Assembly (NCBI GenBank): GCA_001586965.3
Contig: LUCW03002172.1
Coordinates: 52,501 to 116,500, forward strand
Direction: 5' to 3'
DNA length: 64,000 nucleotides
Source of the DNA: Sphaeroforma sirkka
Taxonomy: Eukaryota > Opisthokonta > Ichthyosporea > Ichthyophonida
The notes beneath the pieces are model-generated. The model did no database searches, was not told the origin of the DNA, and saw only the letters and a list, made by a program, of their open reading frames with translations. The position numbers and the translations under genes were made by a program. This document shows positions 46,847 through 59,111 of the stretch, in pieces; position 1 is the stretch's first letter; each line of letters begins with the position of its first letter.

Positions 46847-46992
46847 CAAAGATAACGTTTTTTTTTGGCGCAGGTTCTATTCTCTCTGCAGTTTTTTTTT
46901 TAACAAATATAAACGTATTATTTACGCAAATATACATATATAATCTATTTATTGACATATATACAGCTTATAAGCCCCTGATGCAGCCGCCA

Positions 46993-47025
<33 letters not shown>

Positions 47026-47053
47026 GCCCGATATATATATATATATATATATA

Positions 47054-47091
<38 letters not shown>

Positions 47092-47096
47092 TTCCG
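46847..47096. other. LINE flank and (AT)n microsatellites
   Basis: Unique flank to about 46990 (CAAAGATAACG...) recurs after LINE copy iv at 51334. AT runs with short interruptions follow to about 47090. There is no gene. Confidence 0.75.
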
Positions 47097-47370
47097 GGTA
47101 ATTTTTCTAGCGTCAGACTTAAGACAAGTCAGCAGGTTGAAAATACTGGGTTTAGCGGTCGCAGACACCAGAGCCTCAGGTTTCTTGTCGCAAGGCGGCA
47201 ATCGCAGTCATAGTGGTGAGCAAGGCCCGGTCAGTAGTCGTAGTGATAGCAGTCTTAGGAAATCTCGCCCAGGTTATTAAATATCTATTGCTCAAATTCT
47301 AACCACTAATCTTACGTGTGTAGGTATGAAAGTAAAATCTAATGCTGAAGATAGCTGCAAGGTTTGGTTC
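47097..47370 (+). repeat. MULE 5' leader repeat, copy a
   Basis: This sequence (GCAATCGCAGTCATAGTGGT and around) recurs at 51581-51858 and 51863-52130. In the last copy it runs into the transposase start codon. This first copy is the most diverged. Confidence 0.8.
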
Positions 47371-47379
47371 TATATATAT

Positions 47380-48540
47380 ATATATACAAGGCGAGAGCGT
47401 CAGACTGGGTGACGAGTTCAGGCGAAAACGGCAGGTTTAGCAACGCAGACAACGCAGCGCACACAGATTTGTATTTGAACGTTATATCATAGTAGAGCAA
47501 GGTTGATGTCTTGTGTGTAGTTGATAGCAGTCAGAACAAATCTCATTTATTGAATATATACGCTGAACAAATTTAATCATAATCTTACATCACACAACAT
47601 GGCATAAAATCCTACACCCTGAAGATAGCTGCAAGGCATGGTTCTCAAGCTACCACGAATCAAAAAAAAAGGGCTTGTACGTTCTTTGTGTACTTGGACA
47701 AATCATACTTGTACAGCTAAAAGTTACCAACTCCCAACCGATAAAGAGGTATTGAAAATATCAGGTGATTATATGAATTTTCTTTGTATATGTTTGTGTT
47801 AGCACTGGTCATGCCAAATTGATGTAGTCGGACTTTGCCAACCTGACTCTATTAATGATTTTTATTTGCAGGTACAACATGATCTACGAATTACGCTAAA
47901 CTTTGAAAGTGTTAGACAAATCGACTGTTCCACAATCAATACGTGGCACTTGGACTACATCTATGATTCTGCTTTACAGAATATGCATGGCCGGATACTC
48001 AAACCGCCACAATTCCAGGGCTACAAGAGAACAGTATCTAAGTATTCTGGGAGGTAAAATCAGTTGCAGCTAATAGACTCTGATCTCCAGGTACTCTCCA
48101 ACGGAACAAAGACGTCTCCAACAAGTGCCAACAAACTAGTATGTTCCTACGGACCAACTGCCTCCCATCTCATGGATATAACCGACGACATCGACTTTAG
48201 CACTACGCAACATATCCGAGCGCACGACTATCTACCAAGCCAAAATGGGGCGCATCAGAACTGTACTACGGTCATATCTCACCTTGCACGGTTCCAACGG
48301 AACAAATCCATCGTCATCCCAACGAATGCCAACAATGCCGCCGCCTCCGGACCAACGCCTTCCCTCTCATGGATATAACCGATATCGCGCACGACTATTC
48401 CAAGCCAAAATCGGGGCACATCAGAACCTACTACGGTCGTATATTCACCTTTTTGAATCCAGCGGAGGGGCTGCAAGTGGGATAAATCTTTATCTGGCGC
48501 TATGCCGCTAACCAACAATTCTTCGGGGATGTTCAACTAC
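47380..48540 (+). other. Fine-scale mosaic of LINE and MULE transposase sequence
   Basis: Blocks of 15-60 bp alternate between the LINE endonuclease region (43112-44000) and the MULE leader and transposase (51880-52980), both in forward order. Examples are 47944-47968 (LINE 43582), 47969-48015 (MULE 52434), 48062-48083 (MULE 52531), 48163-48205 (LINE 43793) and 48472-48505 (MULE 52950 then LINE 43955). No reading frame survives. A collapsed or misaligned consensus of two unrelated sequences explains this better than any known transposition event. Confidence 0.7.
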
Positions 48541-51333
48541 GGCATAAATAGACAACAGCTGCCATACCACTCGTCCCGCCCACGTCTGACCGCCCAAAGC
48601 AAATCTCATGTTTTCAAAGATATTGCGTACCAACGACAATATCATCGCGATAACCCTGCATACCGGGTGCGGGATGACACAGGCACCACCCTCATTGGCT
48701 ATTTAGAGGACCTATTCAACTCCACAAGCCCGTATATGGTTTCACTGGATACCAAACCCTCTGTACGCCAGATGCAATTCCCGCCATACACCCCGGCGAT
48801 GTAATGGAGGCTATACTACGCTATCCCAATAATAGGCCTGGCCCTGACGGGACTCACATCCTCCTCCTGAAGGCCGCAGTGGAGCGATTTACCAAACGCA
48901 AGACACTAGGACGTCCTGACGCCAATAGCCCACTGATTAAACTTCTTGCCGAAGTATTCACTGAGCTACTGAAGGCGGGTACCTACCCTGCAGCCCTGAA
49001 ATGCATCCTCCTGACAGCGCACTCGAAGAAAGGCCGATGCAGATATCACCTCCCCGCCGACTTCCGCCCTATCACGCTAATGAAAATAGTTAGACGCATC
49101 TTTGAGAAGTGCTTCCTCAGGCTGATTACGAGCCACGGCTCGGCTATCCTGCTATCCATGCTACTCAAGTTGGCCCAAATCACTTGCCGCCATGGAACTC
49201 TGCCATCACCGATGTCAAGCATTAACCAAGACATACGACAAGGTCGCTCTCCCACGCCTATGGGTACTTTTGCGCCACGCTGGAATGCCCGAAAATTGAT
49301 CAACTGCCTCTGCGCGCTGTTTAAAGGGACCCTACCCGAGTGACATACCGCTGCACGCTGTCGTCTAAATTCCATAGAACGAATGGCATCCTACAAGGCT
49401 CAATCGTCGGGCCCCAGCAATTATTATATCTACATGGATTTCTTAGCTGTCACGCTAGCACAATTTCGGCCCTAGCTCCTCCGCTCTTGATTATTTGTCG
49501 ACGACACACGGATCCAAGCCCCTCGATCGGTTCCGTTTCAGCCCTTCTTAGACGACATTGATGCGTGGGGGACGCAAATCTGGCCTCGAACAGGTTGTCA
49601 TCGAGTAAACCCACCGATTTGCGACACGCGGCGCCAACCCTCCGTATAAATGGTGAGCTTATCACGCCGACGCTTGCAGATGCTCTTGAAGCACACGTTA
49701 CCTCCCCTGAAGATGGCACCCACACATGCCGAACCGAAACACTCCAAATATCTGAGGTTCCCACTCTCTCACGGAGTACCAGGAATCAACCTCGCCAGAT
49801 ATATGGAATCTCTGGTTGCAGCATTGTCACTGGGTATCGCCTCCTTCCGCGCTTATGGCTACCATGGTTTCAGCTGGCGACACCCCAGCAATCGACTGGT
49901 GATGTTCAGAACATTCATCCTATCCACGGCTACATATGGGCTGAACATCATTGCCTGGGCTCCACCTATATGGAAGGATGTGTTGGACTCCCTCTGTTTG
50001 AGCGCTTTAACTCAGCACTCATCCAAGTAGCAGCCATCATCACGGGCACTAAATACCCTCGGTTTCCCAAACATCAAACAAACTTACTTCACTTTTGCGG
50101 TCTCTCTCCCGGCGCGACCATTTGCGGACTACCTCGGAGGTTGCCTGGGAATACAACTCGACTCAATGGCCAGCACAAATCCACTTACCCCTCTGACGCA
50201 GCCCGCCTGGGCCAACGACAAACCATCACTGCGCTTCCCATACAGTATCTATGCTCACCTGAAAACTGTACACAAAACCACGGGCGGGCGTACACCTGAC
50301 CATGTAGCCCTCCGCCAACGCTGTGACGACATTATGAAGAACTCAACAAAACGCTGGTCCAACAAGGAGATTGCGGCAATGGCCCGGCGTCAATACTACT
50401 ACCAACTGGTTATGGGTAAACCGCCAACCTCAAACCGAGACACACAGCCAGACACGACAGATTCAATTGCTGCTTCGAGTCTACACCAATCCGGCTCTGT
50501 GCTATGATTGTAACGAATACGTACATGTTCACATTCCTCGACTATGGCTGTCTCTGCCCTGTCTGCCCCGGTAGCCACAAGTTCACTACCAGCCACTTTA
50601 CCTGCATCCAACAACTGATTCGACGCATCCAGGTAGGTCAAAACTGCCGCCCATTGGCCCTGAACTCCTTCAGCAATTACAGGGGTACCACGACTTCCAC
50701 GGTATCTGGACCCTCCACGAACACCTTGGATCTTTTCTCCAGCATGCTGAAGAACCACCGTACCCTCACCCGTCCCTGACACATCAACAGATGTTCCCCA
50801 TACCCCGGTCAATCACGCTGTTGAAGTACTACTTCCAAATTTCGGTTCAAACCAAATCATCGCGCTTGTTGGTTCCGCCTATGATACTTCCGATCCAGGC
50901 CAGCCAACACATTCCGAATTTATCCGTGGTCTGGTGCGGCATTGGCTTACCCTCATCCTCGCTCCTTGACCGGATTATGACGGATAACCTGGTCCTTCTC
51001 GGTATTTCATACTCTACACTATCCCATTCCGCGGCACTACACGGCGCAGACCCGATCCGTACCACAGAGGTGGGTACTCTACTTAGTAGGTCAGCAAGCG
51101 AATATATGGAAAATTCGATAGTAACAGTGTTTTGTCAACACCGGCCCGAATTGACTCAGCGCATATCTTCCATTGTCGACTTACTTGGCCAAAGCTTCAA
51201 ACGGAAATTTACTGACCACTTCTTCCCATCAATCTTTCCTGAACCACTACAGCGACTATGAGAGCCATACCATATGTTCATACATTGTAACATACATACT
51301 TGTCATTTTTGAAATAAATAATATTATCCCTAT
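48541..51333 (+). mobile_element. LINE copy iv (APE-type), 5' end lost in the mosaic
   Basis: It follows copy iii closely from the region after the endonuclease to the CCCTAT 3' end. The polymerase motif appears intact as LFVDDTRIQ near 49490 but in a shifted frame. Frames change near 48804, 49343, 49560 and 50500. The 3' coding block 50791-51261 is open. It shares 3' flank with copy iii. Confidence 0.88.
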
Positions 51334-52081
<748 letters not shown>

Positions 52082-54470
52082 ATGAAAGTAAAACCTAATG
52101 CTGAAGATAGCTGCAAGGTTTGGTTCTCAGCTAAACGAATAGAAAAAGGGCTGTATCGACATACGAAAGAGGAGACAAATCATACTTGTACAGCTAAAAG
52201 TTACCAACGAAACCGTAAAAGAGGTATTGAAAATATATCGTATTACTGGGATTTTCTTTGTATATATTTTGTGTTAGCACTGGTCATGCCAAATTGATGT
52301 AGTCGGACTTTGCCAACCTGACTCTATTAATGTTTTATTTGCAGAGTACAACATGAAGATACTCAAACCGGCTAAACTTTGAAAGTGTTAGACAAGTATA
52401 CTGTTCCACAATCTAAGGCAGTCAAGCATCTTGATTCTGCTTTACAAGCGCATGCAGGGTTGATACTCAAACCATCACAATTAAAGGGGCATATGAGAAC
52501 AGTATCTAACCGTACATTGTTGGATCACATAAAACAGTTGCAGCTAATAGACTCTGTAAGAGATATTCTTATGAAGGTCCCAGACACTACATTCGTAGTG
52601 TATAAAACTATATGTTCCTACGTAGAAACTGATATTCCTATGTACGACGGAATCTACTTAGCACTTGGTGACATGATGCGAGTTTATAAGTATCTACCAA
52701 GATGGGGTGCGTTTGATGCTGTACATATGAATACTGTTTCCGGCGGTGTACTTCAGTTTCTCACCACATACAATGCTAATGGTCATCTGGAGTTGTTAGC
52801 TATTTCGACAGCGAGCAAAGAGAATGGGCCCTACTGGAACAGATTCAAAGAGCTCTCGGATAGTTGTTTTTCCAAATATGTCTGCGTACCTCGTAGATAA
52901 AGAAAAAGGAAAGTATTTTCGTTTTGAATTTATAGTTCGATACCATGTTTCAAGTGGGATAAATCTTTATCTGATATTTTTTTATGCAAAGCAAGTATTT
53001 ATTCATTAGGTATATTTGTGTTTTAATAGGCATTCATCAAAGCATCGCAGATTCAGTGCATCAAGTTCAAGCTAGAACTTATGTACTGCATATCATCAAA
53101 AACATGATGAACAAAGGGCTACTTGGTAGAAACGATAAACCAACTCATCAATCGATAATTGCTATGACTGAAACAGCTACCGAACAGGGATACATCTACC
53201 ACGCTCAGGTAAGTATTTATTTGTATACAGGCAAGACTCGGAATGGGCTTTTTCTTGCACTTCATGCACAAATTGTGGGTTGGTTTAATATTTGCTTACT
53301 TATGAATCTAAGAGTATACGAGACAACCACGAGCTTGGAGACAAGATTATGGATTACTTTGGAGAGCCGAAAGGAAGAATTCGCCAATTATCTATTCGTG
53401 GAGGCTCGTCGAGAACACAATGCAGTTTTCACTGATCCAGAAACGTATGTAATTAGTAGTGTAGTCCGATTTTTTAATCGTCTATCATACAATTTTGTTG
53501 TATGTGTAGGACTACCTAAGTTGAATTAATTTAACCTTTTCAATTTCAAAGGGGCTCCTCTCTTGAGATGCAGATATACAACAGCTATGGTTCTGTTTAC
53601 GGTCAAATAACTTCCAATGTAGTAGGTATGTAAACAATTCGTCCTTTACTTACCAGTGACTTGCCCTGCCGCCAAGAAAAAATAGTATTTACATATCACC
53701 ATCCCCTAAAAGTATTCACCTCGCAATTTTGACAGAGCAAGCAAATTTTGTGCAACTGGACATGAGAAGTGCAAATATAGTAGATATGCTTATACTCTAT
53801 TCGAATTGGCATATGAAGAGAAGAAAAGAGTATCAGGACGAAGTTAGGCAACTCAAGAGTGAAGGAAAGCAGGTATGCAATACTGATATCAAATCAACCA
53901 TGATTAATCGACAAATCCGTTTTTACATTTATGCACGTATACAAACGCTTTTTTCGAATTCAATTTCTCCAGGTCACACCCTGGGCAGCAGAAAAGACTA
54001 TAGCCCACCTCAATAAGCTAAAACCATGTACCGTATCTATCGTGAGCAATGCTGAAAACGGAGATTGGTTCGATTGCCAGGTAAACTTCAAATCGCACAG
54101 TTCAACAGTTCAGACCTGCTCAGTCAAGCTGGTACGCTCGGGGAATTATAGATTGTGAGAGCTGCAATTTGCATGTGTCTGAAGGTGTCCCTTGCGGGCA
54201 TGCTGCGAAGTGCTTTGTGCACATTGCTAAAGTATATAACGTGAATAATATCGCGAGTGATTATAACCTGTACAACACATGCTGGTATTCGCGATTGTTT
54301 TGGGTGGAAACTTGCATCTTGCAACCCAGTTTCACGGGACAATCGATGTCCTTTGACTTTGAAAATATGGAACAGCATTCACTGCTTCCCTGTCCTACTC
54401 CGAGACCAGCGGGTCGCCCGAAGAAACGGTACGAAAAGTCATCTCGTAGGCAAGTAATTATGTTTTGATG
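52082..54470 (+). CDS. MULE transposase (multi-exon), with SWIM zinc finger
   Basis: The first exon (from 52082) has a zinc-finger-like DNA-binding start (SCKVWF...NHTC). The block 52379-52900 carries the first catalytic Asp in WGAFDAVHMN, followed by GHLELLAISTASKENGPYW, the Mutator core pattern. The exon ending CAG|GTAAGT at 53208 has VQARTYVLHIIKNMM. Further exons at about 53737-53872 (IVDMLILYSNWHMKRRKEY) and 53974-54140 follow. Then IDCESC...VPCGHAAKC is a SWIM finger, and RPAGRPKKRYEK is an AT-hook-like segment. It cuts and moves the element's ends. A stop upstream of 52379 and a frame change near 54140 suggest this copy is damaged or that I have misplaced some introns. Confidence 0.72.
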
Positions 54471-54587
54471 CGTATTAAATAAAAAAACAGTGCTCTTTCA
54501 AAGACCAAGATTTAAAACACCTTTTCCATTTTAATTGCATTAGGGATCATGTACTTAAGATGACTATACACACCTTTTCCACAATGA

Positions 54588-55081
54588 TTGTATCAGGAAT
54601 CATGTACTTAAGAAGACTATAACGTGCTCGAAGTGTGGAGAAACTGGCCATAACATCAACACCTGCGATGGCGAGTATGTGGTTTAATGATTTATTTGAT
54701 TCTGCGCGTACTCGTCAGTCTCCATGGCAAGTCTCTTTTGTGTAATCATTTGTGAATTTCTTGCTTAAATTTTATTTTACTCTCTTACAGCGACAACTCG
54801 TATCAACTAAAGTACCTTCAAAGTATACGAAAGCTGATAGAAGATCACAAAAGTTCAAGGTAAGGAACATTATTAGTGATTGCAATGTTGAGTTTGTTGC
54901 TTGTGATATATTGTGTATCTGATTTTCAGGCGTCGTCAATCACCTGCTCAAACGCACAAACAAAAACAAACGCCAACGAAGACGCACTCAGCGGACCAAA
55001 ACAAAGACACCGTTAATAAGTCGCCCCTACGGGATTTGCCAACGACTGATGCACCACCTTCATCAAGGCCATCTGCTACGT
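54588..55081 (+). CDS. MULE gene: CCHC zinc knuckle and basic linker exons
   Basis: An exon near 54608-54672 encodes TCSKCGETGHNINTCDGE, a CCHC zinc knuckle that commonly follows the SWIM finger in Mutator transposases. It ends at a GTATGT donor. Small exons follow at about 54791-54859 (QLVSTKVPSKYTKADRR) and 54930-55080 (Lys/Gln/Thr-rich). A partial duplicate of the sequence before the knuckle lies at about 54515-54566. Confidence 0.65.
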
Positions 55082-55490
55082 ATGTCTATTCGGTTTCTTA
55101 AAAGTATTGAATTGATGCCGATAAGGGAAGGAATTGAAATTCTTCGTTAATGATCGTGACTTAACGAAAAAACTCAAAACAGTGACGCCGTTAAGGATTC
55201 GCCCCTACGGGAGATGCCAACGACTGATGCGCCACTTTCATCAACATCATCTGCCACGTATGTCTATTCGGTTTCTTAAAAGTATTGAATTGATGCCGAT
55301 AAGGGAAGGAAATGAAATTCTTCGTTAATGATCGTGACTTAACGAAAAAACTCAAAACAGTGACGCCGTTAAGGATTCGTCCCTACGGGAGATGCCAACG
55401 ACTGATGCGCCACTTTCATCAACGTCATCTGCCACGTATGTATATTCGGTTTCTTTAAAATATTGAATCGATGCTGATAAGAGAAGGAAT
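55005..55490 (+). repeat. 178-bp tandem duplication containing a small exon (three copies)
   Basis: The phrase GCCAACGACTGATGC recurs at 55038, 55216 and 55394, a period of 178 bp. Each of the second and third copies has an AACAG acceptor, a 75-bp open exon (55183-55257 and 55361-55435) and an AC|GTATGT donor. The exon is 25 codons, Ser/Thr/Pro-rich (TDAPLSSTS), so adding copies keeps the frame. The copies are nearly identical. Confidence 0.85.
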
Positions 55491-55526
55491 TGGATTTTTT
55501 TATACGATAACAAAAATCTGTTCACA

Positions 55527-56110
55527 GGGGAAATGTAAGACGCATTACTACGTGTATAGCGAAACTGATGGCGCAATGGGAACAAGCGATTGACTCGGGA
55601 GAACATCAAAAGAGAGCTTCTTTACATCAAATTGTCAAACAATATGAAAAGGAGAGGGAAGTTTTCCTCTTAATGACCTCGTCTAGTTTTGCCGGTATGT
55701 ATGGGATTCCAGTGGCGCATCGAATGAATATAGAACATTTTCGAAATGTGTCTTTCAAAGAATAGATTGTTACAAAGTCTAATTCCATAGTTTAATTCGC
55801 CCTGTCACCGCCCTGTTGCAGATATCATCACGTCCGTCCCAGATGCTGTTAACAATCCGACACTAATACAGACAGAAGCCTCTCCAGTGAAATGTGACAT
55901 GGTAACCAGTGAAAGTATGTTTTTCAGGCTGTATATCTCTGATAGCTGAGTTGGTGTAAAGACTATATTTGAGTAACGTGATGATTATGTTCATATTAAA
56001 AACTTGTGCTTGCTGACATAATATGTACATTACTTGGTTCAGAGACAGGCTCTTATATCCAGCCAAATGAGAACAACAGCTGGTAACCACAACGATAATG
56101 ACTACGCATC
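55527..56110 (+). CDS. MULE gene: coiled-coil-like exon and small exons
   Basis: An exon at about 55527-55694 (acceptor TTCACAG, donor GCCG|GTATGT) encodes ITTCIAKLMAQWEQAIDSG and a charged helix, possibly a coiled coil. Exons at about 55822-55914 (IITSVPDAVNN) and about 56042-56112 follow. These connect the zinc-finger part to the protease exon, so transposase and protease may be one gene. That connection is inferred from splice-site order only. Confidence 0.5.
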
Positions 56111-56206
56111 AAGGTGTGTTTTACATTTTTGAGAAGGATTGTCGTTTCTCTGTAAGGCGAAACTCGGTAAAGTTTTTATCGATCCCCATATTCCCAACCT
56201 ACAATT

Positions 56207-57229
56207 AGGAGTGAACTGCCAGGGAAATTAGAGCATCAAACATATCAGGCCGAAATCCATGCACCGGGTGCACCAATGAGGGAAAAACTGACTGCAAACC
56301 GTAACGCACGCCTAGCAGCCAAACGAAGCAAGACGCTTGGCAAGTCTAGAGTGTTAATGACTAGCAAAAACAAGTTGCATCACTCTACGTTGTTGAAAAA
56401 GAGAGCGCCGCCTTCTACAATAAGCAGCGGAAACAGTGAACTTGTAGAAAAGAAGCGAAAAGAGATAATCAACGTAGCTACCAATGTAGTGAAAGGCACT
56501 GTGGCAGAGTCGAAATCATTTTATGTCGGCGGCTGGATCTTGCAGGGGAACGTTGTAGTACAATGCTGCAAACCGGCGGAGTGGATCAAAGGCTCGCTTA
56601 TATCCGGGGTATTCTACCATTTATCACAATTATCCTCTCTGGCTGTTGGTTTCTATAATGCTGATGCACACAGAGTATGGATGAAGGACTTATACAAGTA
56701 TCGTAGGGCAGAAAGCATACGACTTAAGAGACCACCACAGGTGTCCGAAAGGATTTCCGTAATGATCCCATGGAATCATAGCAACGCATATTGGAACTTG
56801 GCGATTGTTACATTGTACACAACTAACGCTACAGATACTATTTTAGATGGTATGCCAAATCCTGTTAGAGCTGACGAACAATTCAATTATATAGTACGAT
56901 GGATGAAATGTTACCTCACAGATAATGTTACATACAGCCTAAAAGTAGGCGGTATAAACCAACACGACAGTTTTAGCTGTGGGGTTTTGCTTTGGGGCTG
57001 TGGGGGCCAACACGACAGTTTTAGCTGTGGGGATTTGCTTTGTGCCTATGCTAGAGCAGTATCAGAAAACCCACAACTCGTGCATGATTTGGAGGCATTG
57101 TCTTCGCACGAATATGTCACAAGCGTCCAACATGACAACAGAATTAGAAAATGGATTTTCGAAACACTATTCTCGTATATTCCTGTAAAAGAGCATCACA
57201 CACCTCGTGAGTTGCGAACCAGGCAGTGA
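56207..57229 (+). CDS. Ulp1-like C48 cysteine protease carried by the MULE
   Basis: The frame is open from the acceptor at about 56206 and has an ATG at 56276 (317 residues). A basic region (RLAAKRSKTLGKSR) is followed by a C48-type domain: YVGGWILQGNVVV, then MIPWNHSNAYWNLAIV at residues 163-178, LDG near 191, and QHDSFSCG with the nucleophile Cys at residue 235. The Q and C are canonical. The position of the catalytic His (HW in the family) reads YW, with a His four residues earlier. A 48-bp in-frame duplication repeats QHDSFSCG so that a second Cys lies at residue 251. Ulp1 enzymes cleave SUMO; the role inside transposons is unknown. A poly(A) signal follows at 57268. Confidence 0.75.
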   Translation, partial: RSELPGKLEHQTYQAEIHAPGAPMREKLTANRNARLAAKRSKTLGKSRVLMTSKNKLHHSTLLKKRAPPSTISSGNSELVEKKRKEIINVATNVVKGTVAESKSFYVGGWILQGNVVVQCCKPAEWIKGSLISGVFYHLSQLSSLAVGFYNADAHRVWMKDLYKYRRAESIRLKRPPQVSERISVMIPWNHSNAYWNLAIVTLYTTNATDTILDGMPNPVRADEQFNYIVRWMKCYLTDNVTYSLKVGGINQHDSFSCGVLLWGCGGQHDSFSCGDLLCAYARAVSENPQLVHDLEALSSHEYVTSVQHDNRIRKWIFETLFSYIPVKEHHTPRELRTRQ

Positions 57230-57267
57230 GATAAGCTTGAATGAAGCAGTATATATCAACACCAATC

Positions 57268-57273
57268 AATAAA
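57268..57273 (+). promoter_or_regulatory. Poly(A) signal AATAAA after the protease gene
   Basis: AATAAA lies about 40 bp after the stop codon, on the coding strand, before the right inverted repeat. This is the expected place for 3' end formation of the MULE gene. Confidence 0.5.
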
Positions 57274-57449
57274 AGACAACATAATCCTCCCCCCCTCAAC
57301 ACATTTATTCGTAAAAAAATGAATATAGCCGGAGGCTCTTTAATTTAAATATAAGCAAATTTTGCACGGTAAAGTCACTAAATGTACATAAAAAAATGGA
57401 ATTGTCACTAGATGTACATTTGTACATATTTGATCCATATTTCAGTACG

Positions 57450-57536
57450 TATTCATCGAGCAAAAGGGTGAATGTACATTTAGTGACTTTTCCACATTTC
57501 AATGTACATTTAGCGGCTTTGTTCATAATTTAACTC
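57450..57536 (-). repeat. Right terminal inverted repeat of the MULE
   Basis: Read on the minus strand it matches the left end. A further copy of the GTCACTAAATGTACAT motif in the opposite orientation lies at 57373-57388, mirroring the subterminal palindrome on the left. Confidence 0.75.
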
Positions 57537-57562
57537 ATCGAGCATATGAGCATACTTATAAG

Positions 57563-58819
57563 ATGGCTATTCGTGCAGGGCTTGATCACCCGGCGCTGAA
57601 AGAAACCATACGTGAAGTATACCGACGTTGTACTGATTGTGAAAAGAAGCAGATCAAGCGCTACGGCTGGGCACCCCTAAAAAAGTGTGACAGAAGACCA
57701 ACCGATGCGCCGAGTCATACCAGATTTGGTAAACTCCCGCGATCCAAGCATACTGGCGATGTATATATCTGTCATTTCTTATGTGTGGCTTCGGGCTATA
57801 ACTTGCTTTATGCAATACCGAACAAACGCCCGCAAACAGTGGCAGAGTTATGCTATCACGACTTTAATGACTTCGATTTCCCCCGTGCACTATGTTCTGA
57901 TAACGCTAGTGAGTTTTGTACCGACGTAATGGAGTCACTTATACTCGTATCAGGCATGACCTCAAGGCGGGGTGTTCCTTATAAACCTCAAACACAGGGT
58001 GCAAATGAGACACGTCATAGAGAACTAAAGAAGCTATTGCGTACCGCACTAGATGACGTTGAGGAAATATGGCCTTATCATTTAAAATGGGTTCAGACTC
58101 AAATGAATAACTGCATGAATCCTCAAACTGGAACACTCCCGTTTCACTATTTCTTTGGCCGCTATAGTGAATTACAAGCAACGTTTGACAAAACTGCGCC
58201 CGACAAACACGTAACTCCGTGGCTACAAAAGATCGAGCATATGCAAAGCGTTGTTTACCCCTGTTTATTCGAGCACAAAAATCGGGTCCTACTTAAAGCG
58301 TATGACCGATGGAATAACACTAAAAACATTGTTCAGTTCAAAGTTGGCGATTATGTTAACATTATAAATCGCAATGCCAACGTTACCGAACTCTCTTCTA
58401 AGACAATCGGACCTTTTGTTATTTCCTACCATGATGAGACGAGTGATACTTACGAAGTGAATAGCATAGGTGGTACTAGCGCAACTAATCTAGGCACTCA
58501 CCGTATCCCTACCTCAGAACTCTCATTCGCTCGCTCATTTGATTTTGATGTCCCAGCTATGGAGTCACAAGTCAAAGATATAATTGACAAAACATCAGGT
58601 GACGGTTACACTTACTACAAGGCCCGTTTTATGGATGGAACAGTAGCTTGGCTAACCTCCGATGCGTTTCGTGAATCTCGCGACTTCCTTCGTATTTTTA
58701 ATATGAAATGGAATAAGCGTTTACATAAGTACACACGAGATAAACAGAAAGGGTTTCCTCAGGTGACTGCAAACCCAGATAGATATGAAAAAATTGCCAC
58801 CTACTTCCTATGTGACTAA
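57563..58819 (+). mobile_element. Integrase region of the LTR element
   Basis: The frame starts in a zinc-binding segment (YRRCTDCEKKQ), then a DDE integrase core with HTGDVYICHF, ALCSDNASEFCT and the Glu region GANETRHRELKK. A C-terminal part follows with GDYVNIINRNANVTELSSK and a chromodomain-like YTYYKARFMDG. The integrase joins element DNA to the host chromosome. It is part of a broken relic interrupted upstream by the MULE. Confidence 0.85.
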
Positions 58820-59111
58820 GCTTTCTGATTTGATTACCAACAAAGCAGAAAATTCTTCGAACTTACTTACTAATGAAGAACAACCTTTGGCTATTACCTT
58901 ACCAAGTAATAAACGTAAGACACCTACATTGGAAATGGTTCCTGGACCAAATACTAAACGACATAGAGTACAACATGAGTCTGGACCTCGTACATATAGG
59001 CACATACTTACTCGATAAGCCATGACCGAAACTGTTTTACTTTGGTTTTCGCTTTACGGACTAGATCGTACCTTCACGTACGTCCGTAGTCCTAAAAGCT
59101 ACTGGGGGCTA
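58820..59111 (+). mobile_element. 3' internal end of the LTR element with polypurine tract
   Basis: A short basic peptide region (NKRKTPTLEMVPG) is followed by untranslated sequence and CTACTGGGGGCTA just before the 3' LTR. The latter is a likely polypurine-type priming site. The last 180 bp recur between the two right-hand LTRs. Confidence 0.65.
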
